Source of the DNA: Chloroflexi bacterium 44-23
Lineage (GTDB): Bacteria; Chloroflexota; Anaerolineae; Anaerolineales; Anaerolineaceae
Reading direction: 5' to 3'
Length of the DNA stretch: 64,000 bases
Assembly (NCBI GenBank): GCA_001899005.1
Contig: MKUW01000006.1
Span: forward strand, 222,963-286,962
Shown here in pieces: positions 9,243 through 18,768 of the stretch; position 1 is the stretch's first letter; each line of letters opens with the position of its first letter. The position numbers were made by a program, and so were the translations under genes. The notes beneath the pieces were generated by a model, which was given only the letters and a program-made list of their open reading frames with translations, was not told where the DNA came from and ran no database searches.

Positions 9243-9717
9243 TAAATATATCGCCGCTATTTCCACCTCTTTTTTCAACGAGACGGATATTTTCTATTCG
9301 TCCTGTTTTTTCGACTGCTTTAACCATATCGTAAACAGTCAGGGCTGCAATTGAAACAGCAGTCAATGCTTCCATTTCTACGCCGGTATTCCCGTACGTT
9401 TTCACCGTTGATTCAATCAAAACTCCAGGCAGATTATCATCCAATTCCAGAAATACACTGATCTGATTTATCGCCAAGGGATGGCAAAGTGGAATTAAAT
9501 CAGAGGTTCTCTTCGCCGCTTGAATACCAGCAATTTGAGCCACAGTTAATACATCCCCCTTTTTCATCAGGCCATCCCGAATAAGCTTGACTGTTTCAAG
9601 CCTGAGAACAATCTGGCCTTTGGCTTTGGCGATCCGCTGTGAGGAGACTTTTGCACCCACATCCACCATGTGGGCAGCACCATTACTATCAATGTGAGAG
9701 AGTTTTTTGCTGTTCAT
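9235..9717 (-). CDS. moaC: Cyclic pyranopterin monophosphate synthase MoaC
   Basis: MoaC with MoaA makes cyclic pyranopterin monophosphate, the first step of molybdopterin synthesis. The 160-residue sequence has the family signatures KGQIVLRLETVKLIRDG, AAKRTSDLIPLCHPL and TVKTYGNTGVEMEALTAVSIAALTVYDM, including the catalytic Lys near KRGG. Normal length. It is first in a two-gene transcript with moaD-moaE. There is no Shine-Dalgarno; the promoter sits six bases before the ATG. Confidence 0.97.
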   Translation of the reverse strand: MNSKKLSHIDSNGAAHMVDVGAKVSSQRIAKAKGQIVLRLETVKLIRDGLMKKGDVLTVAQIAGIQAAKRTSDLIPLCHPLAINQISVFLELDDNLPGVLIESTVKTYGNTGVEMEALTAVSIAALTVYDMVKAVEKTGRIENIRLVEKRGGNSGDIFNV

Positions 9718-9723
9718 CTCTTA

Positions 9724-9752
9724 ATTTTAACATCATGGGAGTATTTCAGCAA
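9724..9752 (-). promoter_or_regulatory. moaC promoter, probably leaderless
   Basis: On the minus strand TTGCTG (9752-9747), a 17-base spacer and TAAAAT (9729-9724) lie six bases from the moaC ATG at 9717. Transcription should begin at or next to the start codon. Confidence 0.7.
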
Positions 9753-9816
9753 ACCACACGACAAACTAAAAGCTGTAATCCCAAATTACATGAATTATTC
9801 TCAGTTAAACGGTTTC

Positions 9817-9825
9817 TGCTATAAT
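9817..9825 (+). promoter_or_regulatory. scpA promoter: extended -10, leaderless
   Basis: TGCTATAAT at 9817-9825 is a perfect extended -10. The GTG start of scpA is only seven bases further on, so there is no room for a Shine-Dalgarno. No good -35 is visible. Confidence 0.72.
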
Positions 9826-9832
9826 TGCCAGC

Positions 9833-10624
9833 GTGAGTTATCAAGTTGCCGGGTATCAAACAGAAGGCTATCTAATTGATACGGAACTATACCAGGGTCC
9901 GCTTGATTTACTCTTAGAATTAATTGAAAAAGCGGAATTAGATATTACGCGAATATCCCTGGCGCGAGTGACTGATCAATATCTGGAATATATGCATCGC
10001 TTGAAACTTGAGAACCCTGCGGAAGTATCTGCGTTTCTTGTAATCGCCGCCCGCTTACTGCAAATCAAATCGTCTGCCTTACTGCCGCGCCAGCCGCAAG
10101 ATGAAAGTCTGGAACCGGAGGAAGATGCCGGTGATGCACTTGCACGCCAATTAATTCTTTATAAAAGGTTTAAACAAATTGCCCTTTGGCTCAATGAACG
10201 CGAAGAGATAAACTATCGGACTTACATCCGAATGGCTCCTCCCCCAAAATTTACCGTGCAGCCGAAATTAGATTTATCGGAGCTTACGCTTGAAAACTTA
10301 ATTCAAGCTGCGCGTGAGATTTTAGCCACAAACACCGATTTGCAAAATCTGGATTCAGTAGTGAATTTGCCGCGAATCACCATTCGGGAGCGCATAAATT
10401 CCATTCTATCAAGAATGCAAAATGGTCAAATTTCATCATTCAGCTTACTTTTAAACAATAAATACTCGCGGGTTGAGATTGTGGTCACTTTTCTGGCATT
10501 ATTGGAATTAGTCAAGAGGCACATTTTATCTGCCAAACAAGATTCTTTATTTGGCAATATTGAATTGAGTCAACAAGCCCAGGTCGATTCCAACATTGAA
10601 GTTGAGATTGAGTTTGAAGAATAA
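9833..10624 (+). CDS. scpA: Segregation and condensation protein A
   Basis: ScpA is the kleisin that bridges the SMC heads. The 263-residue product has the N-terminal kleisin block (YQGPLDLLLELIEKAELDITRISLARVTDQYLEY) and the C-terminal winged-helix part (VEIVVTFLALLELVKRHIL). A GTG start at 9833 is the only one that keeps the N-terminal domain whole, and it sits seven bases after an extended -10. scpB, often next, is not here; a convergent unknown gene follows. Confidence 0.95.
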   Translation: MSYQVAGYQTEGYLIDTELYQGPLDLLLELIEKAELDITRISLARVTDQYLEYMHRLKLENPAEVSAFLVIAARLLQIKSSALLPRQPQDESLEPEEDAGDALARQLILYKRFKQIALWLNEREEINYRTYIRMAPPPKFTVQPKLDLSELTLENLIQAAREILATNTDLQNLDSVVNLPRITIRERINSILSRMQNGQISSFSLLLNNKYSRVEIVVTFLALLELVKRHILSAKQDSLFGNIELSQQAQVDSNIEVEIEFEE

Positions 10625-10645
10625 TTTATTTTTCAAGAAAAATGT

Positions 10646-11215
10646 TTATTCGGCTAGCTCGTCAGCGTTTTTTTGATCCTGTGAAAATAAGCTCTCACTA
10701 ACCATTTCATAGGGGAGCCGGTTACTTAACCAAACTATCATCAGGGTGATGTCATTATCACTGGCAGTATGACTCTTGTGTCCGGCATTAAACTCACTTA
10801 TGAGCAGCTCAAAAGATTCTGCCTCAGGCCATTTGGTCATAAACCCGGGCAATTTAGAGCGATCAGCTTCTATCGGCAAAATCTTCCAACTTCGCCCAAT
10901 CAAAAATTGGGCTATATCGATTGCCAGCTCTTTGTTTAGTTGCTGCCAGCCGTTCAAAATAGCAGCCACAAACTGCGGATTTTTTTCAAAGACCTGCACC
11001 GAACCATTAACTTTGAGCATCAACGGTGCCTGAGAACTGTTGCGAAACCCTTGAATACTGGCATATTTACGCACCAAGGAATTAATTTCTCTTTGCAAAC
11101 TTTCCGTAAGGCGCGATAGGTTTGCTAACACATTTTTGATTACCTCTTTGCGGTAATCTGTCAGCATGAATTCATTAATTGCGTGAAAAGGAAGATAGCT
11201 AATTTTTTCTGTCAT
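10646..11215 (-). CDS. Hypothetical protein, 189 residues
   Basis: I do not recognise this family. It is soluble, without signal peptide or membrane segment, largely helical, with single motifs such as RKYASIQGFRNSSQAPLMLKVNGSVQVF and WLSNRLPYEMVSESLF. It lies convergent to scpA (21-base gap) and has its own promoter. The ATG at 11215 is chosen because an extended -10 ends eight bases before it; a TTG two codons earlier is also in frame. Codon use looks like the neighbours. Confidence 0.7.
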   Translation of the reverse strand: MTEKISYLPFHAINEFMLTDYRKEVIKNVLANLSRLTESLQREINSLVRKYASIQGFRNSSQAPLMLKVNGSVQVFEKNPQFVAAILNGWQQLNKELAIDIAQFLIGRSWKILPIEADRSKLPGFMTKWPEAESFELLISEFNAGHKSHTASDNDITLMIVWLSNRLPYEMVSESLFSQDQKNADELAE

Positions 11216-11223
11216 GGTCAAGA

Positions 11224-11232
11224 ATTATATCA
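11224..11232 (-). promoter_or_regulatory. Extended -10 promoter, leaderless, of the gene at 11215
   Basis: Minus-strand TGATATAAT ends eight bases before the ATG at 11215. No Shine-Dalgarno can fit. Confidence 0.65.
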
Positions 11233-11297
11233 AAGGAAAACCGCTTTAGAACAAGGTTGACTGTTGAATGCCAAAACAAAAGAATTAAATCGAATAG

Positions 11298-12236
11298 CTA
11301 CTTTGCCACGCGATCGCTAATTTCATCCAATCTTATCACTTCATCATCACTAAGCTGCCAGGAAATCACATCTGTATTTTGCTCTGCCTGTTGGATATTT
11401 TTAACGCCGGGTATGGGCAGTGTTCCTTTTGCGCGAGTCCAATTAATCGCAACTTGTGATGCGCTCTTACCGCCATGATCAGCACCGATTTTTTTAAGCA
11501 AATCAATTAGCGGCTTTAACCGGATCAAGTCATTTTTTGAGAAGCGGCTGGCGCGCATGCCCGGTAATAGATTCTGGGCAGAATATTTACCGCTCAGCAC
11601 ACCCATGCCAATGGGGCTGTATGCAATACAGACAATCCCCATTTCCTGACAGGCTTTCAAAACACCATTCTTTTCAATTTCCCGGTTGATTAAACTATAT
11701 TCCACTTGATTGGAGGCCAGTCTTACGCCTTCTTTTGCCAGCGTGTCAAAAGCTCTTTGCATTTGTGAATAACTCAAATTAGAAACTCCAACCGCATCGA
11801 TAAGGCCGTCTGCTTTTGCTTCGGCCATGTATTCCATCCATTTTTCAATTCGCACCGGAGGCAATGGCATATGCAATTGGTACAGATCAATGCGAGCCAC
11901 CTTCAATCGATCAAGGCTATTTTTCAGGGCTTTCTTAAAGCTGTTTCGGGTTAATCGCCATGGAAAAGGCATGAATTTTGAGGCAATGATAATTTTTTTA
12001 TTTGATTGAGCGATGAAATTTCCTAAAAATTGTTCAGATCTTCCCTGACCATATACTTCAGCGGTGTCAAAAAATGTTATCCCATTTTCTATGCATGATA
12101 TAAAGGCTTGGTGAACCTCAGCGTCAGCATAGTCTTTTCCATACCCCCAGTACATCCTATCTCCCCACGCCCATGTACCAATCCCAATTTCTACGCCATT
12201 AAATAGTGGATTGTAATCAACTATTCCTTTTTCCAT
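11298..12236 (-). CDS. Aldo/keto reductase
   Basis: An NAD(P)H-dependent (beta/alpha)8-barrel oxidoreductase of 312 residues; substrate unknown. The catalytic tetrad is visible: Asp and Tyr in FFDTAEVYGQGRSE, Lys in IIASKFMPF, His in YQLHMP. C-terminal cofactor-binding motifs include AYSPIGMGVLSGKY and PIPGVKNIQQAEQN. GAGGG precedes the ATG. Upstream a TATAAT-like box (about 12270) suggests its own promoter. It is not obviously linked to its neighbours. Confidence 0.92.
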   Translation of the reverse strand: MEKGIVDYNPLFNGVEIGIGTWAWGDRMYWGYGKDYADAEVHQAFISCIENGITFFDTAEVYGQGRSEQFLGNFIAQSNKKIIIASKFMPFPWRLTRNSFKKALKNSLDRLKVARIDLYQLHMPLPPVRIEKWMEYMAEAKADGLIDAVGVSNLSYSQMQRAFDTLAKEGVRLASNQVEYSLINREIEKNGVLKACQEMGIVCIAYSPIGMGVLSGKYSAQNLLPGMRASRFSKNDLIRLKPLIDLLKKIGADHGGKSASQVAINWTRAKGTLPIPGVKNIQQAEQNTDVISWQLSDDEVIRLDEISDRVAK

Positions 12237-12310
12237 GCATCCCTCACCTTTTTTTTGCTGCTATCATTATACTTGAGGAAGAAATAATCACATCGACAAA
12301 GAATTCTTGC

Positions 12311-12339
12311 TTGCAGATTTATAGTCATCCACTTAAAAT
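12311..12339 (+). promoter_or_regulatory. mutS promoter, leaderless
   Basis: TTGCAG (12311-12316), a 17-base spacer and TAAAAT (12334-12339). The mutS ATG is eight bases downstream and lacks a Shine-Dalgarno. Confidence 0.75.
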
Positions 12340-12347
12340 AAAGACTT

Positions 12348-14918
12348 ATGACACCAGACGATATCACCCCAATCCGCAAACAATATCTTGATATAAAGAA
12401 ACAATACCCTGATTCCATCGTTTTTTTTCGCATGGGGGATTTCTATGAAACATTTGATCGCGACGCAGAAATCACCTCAAGGGAATTAGAAATTGTGCTG
12501 ACTTCCCGCAATGTCGCCAAGGGAGTCAGAATTCCAATGGCGGGCATACCATACCATGCCGTAGATAATTATTTATCCCGATTAATTGGCAAGGGTTACC
12601 ACGTCGCTATTGCCGAGCAAATTGGGGAAACTCAGGCACGTGGTCTGGTCCATCGCGAGGTCGTACGAGTGGTAACGCCAGGCACCGTCATTGAACCGGG
12701 CTTGTTGAACAATGAAAAAAATAATTATCTTGCCTGTGTTGTTTTTGACGAAAATCGCATTGGGATAGCTTACGTTGATATCACCACCGGTGAATTTCGT
12801 TGTACCGAAATCCAAACTGATGATGTGCTTACGGAAGTCAAAGCCGAACTGGACCGGCTTAAGCCTGCGGAAGTTTTACTGCCCGAATCATTAAAATTCG
12901 AAGATACTCAGAATTTTCATATCACTCGCTTTTCCGCCTGGCATTTTGAATTCAACCGGGCTCAAACCAATTTAAAGCAACATTTTCAAACATCGACTTT
13001 AGAAGGTTTCGGGGTGAATGGCAAAATTCTTGCCATTTGCGCATCTGGAGCTATTCTGGATTACTTGGGTGACACTCAGCCGGCTGCGCTTAAATTGCTG
13101 TCGCACCTATCTGTTTATTCGACAGCTGAATTTATGAATCTTGATGCAGCGACACGTCGCAATCTTGAATTAACAGAGACAATTCGACGTGGCGAAATCA
13201 AAGGATCATTATTACACGTACTTGATAAAACTGTAACTCCGATGGGGCATCGTCTTATGCGCCAGTGGGTCTCGAATCCCTTAATAAAAATTGATGAAAT
13301 TAACGTCAGACAGGAATGTATTACTTTTTTCACACAACAAGGTTTATTACGAGCAGAGGCAGCAGGTATTTTACAACATGTAAACGATCTTGAGCGGCTG
13401 GTTTCCCGTGTTATTGCGGGCCACGCTACCCCCCGTGACCTGGGGGCTATTCGCAACACACTAGAACATATTCCTGTCTTAATGAAGCTATTTGCTTTGG
13501 AAAACAACCCGGATTTAGAGACTTTCTTGAGTCTGATTCATAATTGCACCGATGAGCTGACTTTATTGAAAGCAGCCATTGCGGATGAACCGCCCGCTAC
13601 CCTGCAAAACTCAGGAGTTATAAAATGTGGTTATTCCAGTGAATTGGATCAGGTTGTATCAGCTTCCCAAAATGCACGCGATTGGATCAATAACCTGGAA
13701 CGAATCGAGAAAGACCGAACCGGGATCAAGACTCTGAAAGTTGGTTATAACAAGGTCTTTGGGTACTATATCGAAGTCACCCGCTCAAATTCATCCGCGG
13801 TTCCCGTTGAATACATTCGCAAGCAGACTCTTGTCAATGCGGAAAGATATATCACACCGGAAATGAAAGAATATGAAACTTTGGTTTTGAATGCTGAAGA
13901 AAGAATTCGTGAAATTGAAGGCAGAATTTTCTCACAGATATGTGAGGTTCTCGCTAAATCAAGCAGAAAACTGTTGCAAACAGCCCGGGGAATTGGCGAA
14001 CTAGATGTTTATATTGCTCTGGCAAATGTTGCAGTCAATGGCAATTACACGCGCCCTATCCTGGTGGATTCAACCGACCTGGAAATCTATGATGGACGCC
14101 ATCCGGTTGTTGAAACCTATGTGAGTGAAAACCGGTTCATTCCCAATGATTCAAAATTTGAAAATGGTGAAATTGTGCGCATAATTACCGGGCCAAATAT
14201 GAGTGGCAAAAGCACTTTTTTGCGCCAGGTTGCTTTGATCGTTTTAATGGCTCAAATTGGAAGCTTTGTCCCGGCCAGTTCAGCCACAATTGGTATAACC
14301 GATCGAATTTTCACCCGCATTGGTGCTCAGGATGAAATTCATGCAGGTCAATCAACTTTCATGGTTGAAATGATCGAGACAGCCAATATCCTTAACCATG
14401 CTACTAATCGCAGTCTTTTGATTCTCGATGAAATTGGCCGCGGTACCTCCACCTACGATGGACTTTCAATTGCCTGGGCAGTGGTTGAATATATTCATAA
14501 TCATCCCAAACTGCGTGCCCGCACTCTTTTCGCCACCCATTATCATGAACTTACCCAGTTAAGCGAATTGCTCCCAGGAGTTCGTAATTACAATGTGGCG
14601 GTCAGCGAAGCCGACAATAATGTGGTATTTCTCCACAAAATTGTGGCGGGAGGTGCGGATCGATCCTATGGAATTCATGTCGGACAATTAGCTGGTTTAC
14701 CGCGACCGGTTGTGCAACGGGCTGCAGAAATTTTAAAACAACTTGAATCAAGTTCCGGAAAAGCGATAAATTTGCAAGCCCCTGCACCTCAACAAATGCT
14801 TCTTTTCCCTGAGACAAACCCAATCATATCCAGTCTTAAACAAATCGATATTGATTCATTGTCGCCAATTGAAGCTCTCAACAAGTTGTACGAGTGGAAA
14901 CGAAAATTTATGGAATAG
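12348..14918 (+). CDS. mutS: DNA mismatch repair protein MutS
   Basis: MutS recognises mismatches and drives repair by an ATP-controlled clamp. The 856-residue product has the mismatch-binding motif DSIVFFRMGDFYETFDRDAE near the N-terminus (Phe-x-Glu within it), connector, lever and clamp regions, Walker A GPNMSGKST at about 615-623, Walker B LLILDEIGRGTSTYDG and FATHYHEL. This is MutS1 size and order. The gene reads from a leaderless promoter and its last 11 bases overlap the end of the convergent GH57-like gene. Confidence 0.98.
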   Translation: MTPDDITPIRKQYLDIKKQYPDSIVFFRMGDFYETFDRDAEITSRELEIVLTSRNVAKGVRIPMAGIPYHAVDNYLSRLIGKGYHVAIAEQIGETQARGLVHREVVRVVTPGTVIEPGLLNNEKNNYLACVVFDENRIGIAYVDITTGEFRCTEIQTDDVLTEVKAELDRLKPAEVLLPESLKFEDTQNFHITRFSAWHFEFNRAQTNLKQHFQTSTLEGFGVNGKILAICASGAILDYLGDTQPAALKLLSHLSVYSTAEFMNLDAATRRNLELTETIRRGEIKGSLLHVLDKTVTPMGHRLMRQWVSNPLIKIDEINVRQECITFFTQQGLLRAEAAGILQHVNDLERLVSRVIAGHATPRDLGAIRNTLEHIPVLMKLFALENNPDLETFLSLIHNCTDELTLLKAAIADEPPATLQNSGVIKCGYSSELDQVVSASQNARDWINNLERIEKDRTGIKTLKVGYNKVFGYYIEVTRSNSSAVPVEYIRKQTLVNAERYITPEMKEYETLVLNAEERIREIEGRIFSQICEVLAKSSRKLLQTARGIGELDVYIALANVAVNGNYTRPILVDSTDLEIYDGRHPVVETYVSENRFIPNDSKFENGEIVRIITGPNMSGKSTFLRQVALIVLMAQIGSFVPASSATIGITDRIFTRIGAQDEIHAGQSTFMVEMIETANILNHATNRSLLILDEIGRGTSTYDGLSIAWAVVEYIHNHPKLRARTLFATHYHELTQLSELLPGVRNYNVAVSEADNNVVFLHKIVAGGADRSYGIHVGQLAGLPRPVVQRAAEILKQLESSSGKAINLQAPAPQQMLLFPETNPIISSLKQIDIDSLSPIEALNKLYEWKRKFME

Positions 14919-16335
14919 CAACCTGCTGCTGGTTACTTTCGCTTTCCCGGCGATTGTATTGTTCAGTCAGAATTTCCAAACCGGATAATAGCTTTCCATC
15001 GCTCTTAACCATTTGAAAAGAAGATGCGAAAACATTGAAAAGCGATTTACCTGTGGCTGCTTCGGTCAGGAAAATTGCCCGGGCTGCATAAGCGATTATA
15101 TTGCGTGGCTCAATGCGGTCCAGATCATCAAAAAACCAGCCGCAAGATGTGTACATGCGTTGCCGCTCTACCAAAGCCTGCAGCATCAATTTGATTTTAC
15201 GAATATCATTTGCTGATAGAACATCAAAGTGGTCATCTATAAATTGATTTTCTGTTAATTGCGCGGTTATAACCTTGCCGTATTGCATTCGAATTTTTTG
15301 AGAGTCAACCTGGAAGTCAGTCATGACTCCATCAAACTCTAAATCGATTTCTTTTGCGACTGCGTCAATGGCTGCCCTCAAGGGCTTTTTCCACTCACTG
15401 TTGGCAGTACAGTCACACCCATTGCCCCACCTGCTAACACCATGATGGCAACTCCAGGATGAATTCTCTCGCAATTTTATAGTTTTTTGTGGAGGATTTT
15501 TACGCAACCACAGGCCTGGATAGGTATATTCAATATTCTGTCGTGACAATGACCCATTCAGAAGATAATCCAGGAACTTTTCACGAAATGGCTGGTGATG
15601 TCCATACAGCTCCCCATCCGATGCAGCCAAAATCAATTTGGAGGTGTTACCCTTCAAGGATTGATTGAATAAAGGCATTACCGAGCCGGATGCAAAATGA
15701 TCAGCATTCATGGTGGAGAGGGGATCAAAACTAATTTTCGTGCTGATTTCGCGATTGTAGAAAAAAACAGCTATCTTTCTATTTTCTTCAAGTTCTACCC
15801 AATATGGTTCTGTGCCATCGGGTTCCTCACCTTGTGCTTGCCAGGGGGCTAAGATTGTAAAGGTAATCCCTTTTTCAGCCATAATATTCAATGTTTCCAT
15901 GTCCACAGCGGTTTCGGGCAGCCACATTCCTTCAGGTTTATGACCAAAACGGTACTCGAAATCGTCTATCCCCCATTGAATTTGCACCAGTTTGTCAAGC
16001 CTGGTAGCGAGTGGCAAAATTGTATGATGATAAGGTTGAGCCAAGGCATTGCCAACTCCGTACCGTTTGTAATTCCGTTGTTCTTGCGAAATTATATCTT
16101 TGACAGTCTCGGGGTAATATTTTTCCATCCAGGTGAATAAAGTGGGACCAACATTGAAGCTGATGCGTTCAAAGTTGCACAGTTCTGCGTTTGGTTTATA
16201 ACAATGATGGTAAATTAGCTCATTCCAATTGCTGTAGGGAAAAGATCCTTTTTCATCCGGGATCAATCCTGTTATGGCGTCTTCTCTCGCCGGCTGATAA
16301 AAATGGGCGTGAACACTCAGTGCAAATTCACTCAT
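14908..16335 (-). CDS. Glycoside hydrolase family 57-like protein
   Basis: A 475-residue GH57-type (beta/alpha)7 enzyme or relative, probably acting on alpha-glucans. Visible are the N-terminal HAHFYQPARED motif, WLPETAVD with the expected nucleophile Glu, and AASDGELYGHHQPF with the expected acid/base Asp. A C-terminal helical region follows, as in proteins annotated DUF3536. No signal peptide, so cytoplasmic. It starts 36 bases after the stop of the upstream epimerase-like gene, probably in one operon; no Shine-Dalgarno is evident. Exact substrate is not deducible. Confidence 0.85.
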   Translation of the reverse strand: MSEFALSVHAHFYQPAREDAITGLIPDEKGSFPYSNWNELIYHHCYKPNAELCNFERISFNVGPTLFTWMEKYYPETVKDIISQEQRNYKRYGVGNALAQPYHHTILPLATRLDKLVQIQWGIDDFEYRFGHKPEGMWLPETAVDMETLNIMAEKGITFTILAPWQAQGEEPDGTEPYWVELEENRKIAVFFYNREISTKISFDPLSTMNADHFASGSVMPLFNQSLKGNTSKLILAASDGELYGHHQPFREKFLDYLLNGSLSRQNIEYTYPGLWLRKNPPQKTIKLRENSSWSCHHGVSRWGNGCDCTANSEWKKPLRAAIDAVAKEIDLEFDGVMTDFQVDSQKIRMQYGKVITAQLTENQFIDDHFDVLSANDIRKIKLMLQALVERQRMYTSCGWFFDDLDRIEPRNIIAYAARAIFLTEAATGKSLFNVFASSFQMVKSDGKLLSGLEILTEQYNRRESESNQQQVAIP

Positions 16336-16371
16336 TTGTAATAATCCGAATTAAATTCTTCATTCTTGCTT

Positions 16372-17265
16372 TTACTCTCCTGTTAAGAAATTGATTTGTT
16401 GTGTCAGTCGCGCGGGTAATATGCCAAATCTGCGTGATAGAACATCCAGGCTTGTTGTTCTATCTTCTGCCAGGGTATCCAGCCAGAAAAGCGAGACAGG
16501 AAAGAATTTTATGAATTGATCCATGTAAACCGCGATGATCCGTAAATACGCTGGAGAAAGTGAAACCAGAACCCTCTTTAAATTGAGGGTATCCAGTAAT
16601 AATTCAACAATTTCTCGAAAAGTATATATCTCTCCGCCTCCAATTTCAAGTATTTCATTCAACGAGTTTGTTTCCTGCATTGCTACAGATATTGCAGCGA
16701 TTAAATCGTCTATCCAGAGTGGCTGCAAAGCGCTCAGGCCATTCCCAGGCATAATAAAAAAACCCGGGGAGCGCTTTAGTAGTTTTGCCAGAGATACCAA
16801 GAATTGATCACCAGGCCCATAAACGTTGGCGCAGCGGAAAATGGTGTATGCGACCCCACTTTTTTCTATAAATTTTTCGGCAATTGCTTTTGCTTTTAAT
16901 ACAGGATATGCTGAATTTTGATCCGCCCCTAAATAACTAAGATAAAAAACACGCTTAACTTTGCTTGAACGGGCTGCTTCCATCAAGTTCTTGGTGCCGA
17001 GAATATCAACTCCATTAAGATCGGCTTTGGTGGCCTGGCGCTCGGTTCCAGCCAGATGAAATATCACTTCGATGTCTTTTAATGCGGCACTCAAGCCACG
17101 CGTATCGCTGAGACTGCAAACAGTTGCCTCAACCGATATTCCTTTCGGTAAGTTGGGGGAGGATTTCGAAGGTTTAAGTAATGTACGAACAGGGTATCCT
17201 GAAGAAACCAGTTGTTGTACCAATCTGCGACCAATAAAACCCGTTCCACCTGTTACTAATATCAT
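16372..17265 (-). CDS. NAD(P)-dependent epimerase/dehydratase (atypical SDR)
   Basis: A 297-residue Rossmann-fold protein. The dinucleotide motif VTGGTGFIGRRL starts at residue 4; VIFHLAGTE and the segment SYLGADQNSAYPVLKAKAIAEKFI replace the usual YxxxK site with a YPVLKAK form, as in the NDUFA9-like atypical SDR group. C-terminal PLWIDDLIAAI is typical. These proteins often act on nucleotide sugars, lipids or quinones; the substrate is not evident. The start lies eight bases after an extended -10. GH57-like gene downstream. Confidence 0.88.
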   Translation of the reverse strand: MILVTGGTGFIGRRLVQQLVSSGYPVRTLLKPSKSSPNLPKGISVEATVCSLSDTRGLSAALKDIEVIFHLAGTERQATKADLNGVDILGTKNLMEAARSSKVKRVFYLSYLGADQNSAYPVLKAKAIAEKFIEKSGVAYTIFRCANVYGPGDQFLVSLAKLLKRSPGFFIMPGNGLSALQPLWIDDLIAAISVAMQETNSLNEILEIGGGEIYTFREIVELLLDTLNLKRVLVSLSPAYLRIIAVYMDQFIKFFPVSLFWLDTLAEDRTTSLDVLSRRFGILPARLTQQINFLTGE

Positions 17266-17273
17266 TACGTCGA

Positions 17274-17282
17274 ATTATAGCA
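17274..17282 (-). promoter_or_regulatory. Extended -10, leaderless, of the epimerase-like gene
   Basis: Minus-strand TGCTATAAT (17282-17274) ends eight bases before the ATG at 17265. It is the same nine bases found before scpA. Confidence 0.72.
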
Positions 17283-17424
17283 GAGCCTGGTATTTTCCCC
17301 AGAAAATCTGGGTAAAAATCGCATAAAATCCACCCCTTCCTCGATAATTGTTCTGTTTACCTCAATCAATAGTGGCATGGGACTTGCTACATTAAATGCA
17401 CCCAACCATTCGATCGAGGAATCT

Positions 17425-18765
17425 ATGTTTGAAATTGAAAACAACAATCTTAATTCAAAACTTGGCTTGCATTATTTTCCTGACACCTTCCATTATCGTC
17501 AGGAAGATATCAGTAAATGGATCCCAGAATTACGCGCAATGAAAGTGGGCTGGCTGGTAATTAAATCATCCGCCGAGCGTGCGATCCCAGAGTCATTCAT
17601 CAAAGCCTTAATAGATGAAAATATTACACCCGTCGTTGAATTCAATCTGGCATTGAATGGAAAAACGAAAGTGAAAGAACTTCAGGTAATATTCGAAGCA
17701 TATGCCCGTTGGGGTATCAAGTATATTATCCTTTTTGACCGCCCAAATCAGAAAACTCAGTGGCAGGCTGTCAATTGGATGCAAAACGATCTGGTTGACC
17801 GTTTCCTTGATCAATTTATTCCACTGGCGCGCCAGGCCATCGAATCGGGATTGGTATCAGTATTTCCCGCATTGGAACCCGGGGGTAGTTATTGGGACAC
17901 TGCTTTTTTAAGGGCTTGTTTTAACCATCTGCAGCGCAGGAAGCAAGATTTAATCATCAATAACATGGTTCTTTCAGCGTATGCTCACAGCAATGGAAAA
18001 AGCTTAAATTGGGGGTCTGGCGGTCCGGAACAATGGCCGGAAACCCGGCCTTATATTACTCCCGAGGGATCACAGGATCAATGCGGTTTCAGAATTTTCG
18101 ATTGGTATCAGGCGATTGCACAGGCTGTTTTTCAAAAAGAATTCCCCATAATTTTATTACAGGCTGCATCTGTTCAGTCTCCCGAAAATACCGTTTTGAC
18201 TGAAGAGCAAACGAAACAAAACCGGCTTACACAATGTCAATTAATTGATATCTTAAAAGAACCTCAGCTTAATTTAAGTGATTCAAATGGAGAAGTGGAG
18301 AGCATTGACACAAACGTGCTTTCATGTAATTTTTGGCTATTGGCCGATTCTCTCGCCGATGACACCTCAGGTTTTGCCTGGTTCCAAAACGGGGAAGCAG
18401 TTTCCCCCTGCGTAAATCGGCTTAAAGAAGAGAAAAAAACTTTTGAAGAACCCGTCGTTTCCAAAAGCCAGATCCAATATACCCCCAGCACTCACCACCC
18501 AATCCGACATTATGTACTCCTACCGCTTTTTGAATCAGGTGTATCCGATTGGCACCTGGCCGTCGTCCAGCCTTACATCAAGAAACATCAAGCCACACTT
18601 GGATTTTCTTTGAATGAAGCCCGTTTAGCAGCAAATGTAACCGTTGTAGCCAATCCTAAAACCATACCGGAGGAATGTCTGAATGAACTGCGTCAGGCTG
18701 GTTGTAAGGTTGAAAGAATCTACGGCGATGGCACGAGTATTGCAACAAAGTTAGCAGAGAGGTGA
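17425..18765 (+). CDS. Unrecognised protein with TIM-barrel look, upstream of ftsZ
   Basis: I do not recognise the family with certainty. The 446-residue protein reads like a glycosidase-type (beta/alpha)8 barrel (GLHYFPDTFHYR, GWLVIKSSAERAIPESFIKALIDENITPVVEFNL, YIILFDRPNQKTQW, FPALEPGGSYWDTAFL, NNMVLSAYAHSNGKSLNWGSGGPEQW) with a separate C-terminal part. No signal peptide. The ATG at 17425 follows GAGG at a good distance; an ATG 48 bases upstream is less likely. The stop is three bases before the ftsZ start, so the two are co-transcribed. A catalytic role is only a guess. Confidence 0.7.
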   Translation: MFEIENNNLNSKLGLHYFPDTFHYRQEDISKWIPELRAMKVGWLVIKSSAERAIPESFIKALIDENITPVVEFNLALNGKTKVKELQVIFEAYARWGIKYIILFDRPNQKTQWQAVNWMQNDLVDRFLDQFIPLARQAIESGLVSVFPALEPGGSYWDTAFLRACFNHLQRRKQDLIINNMVLSAYAHSNGKSLNWGSGGPEQWPETRPYITPEGSQDQCGFRIFDWYQAIAQAVFQKEFPIILLQAASVQSPENTVLTEEQTKQNRLTQCQLIDILKEPQLNLSDSNGEVESIDTNVLSCNFWLLADSLADDTSGFAWFQNGEAVSPCVNRLKEEKKTFEEPVVSKSQIQYTPSTHHPIRHYVLLPLFESGVSDWHLAVVQPYIKKHQATLGFSLNEARLAANVTVVANPKTIPEECLNELRQAGCKVERIYGDGTSIATKLAER

Positions 18766-18768
18766 TGC

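Noticed and set aside
14908..14918. Functional overlap of the mutS and GH57-like gene ends
   Set aside because: Eleven shared bases at convergent ends are common in compact genomes and show no special structure.
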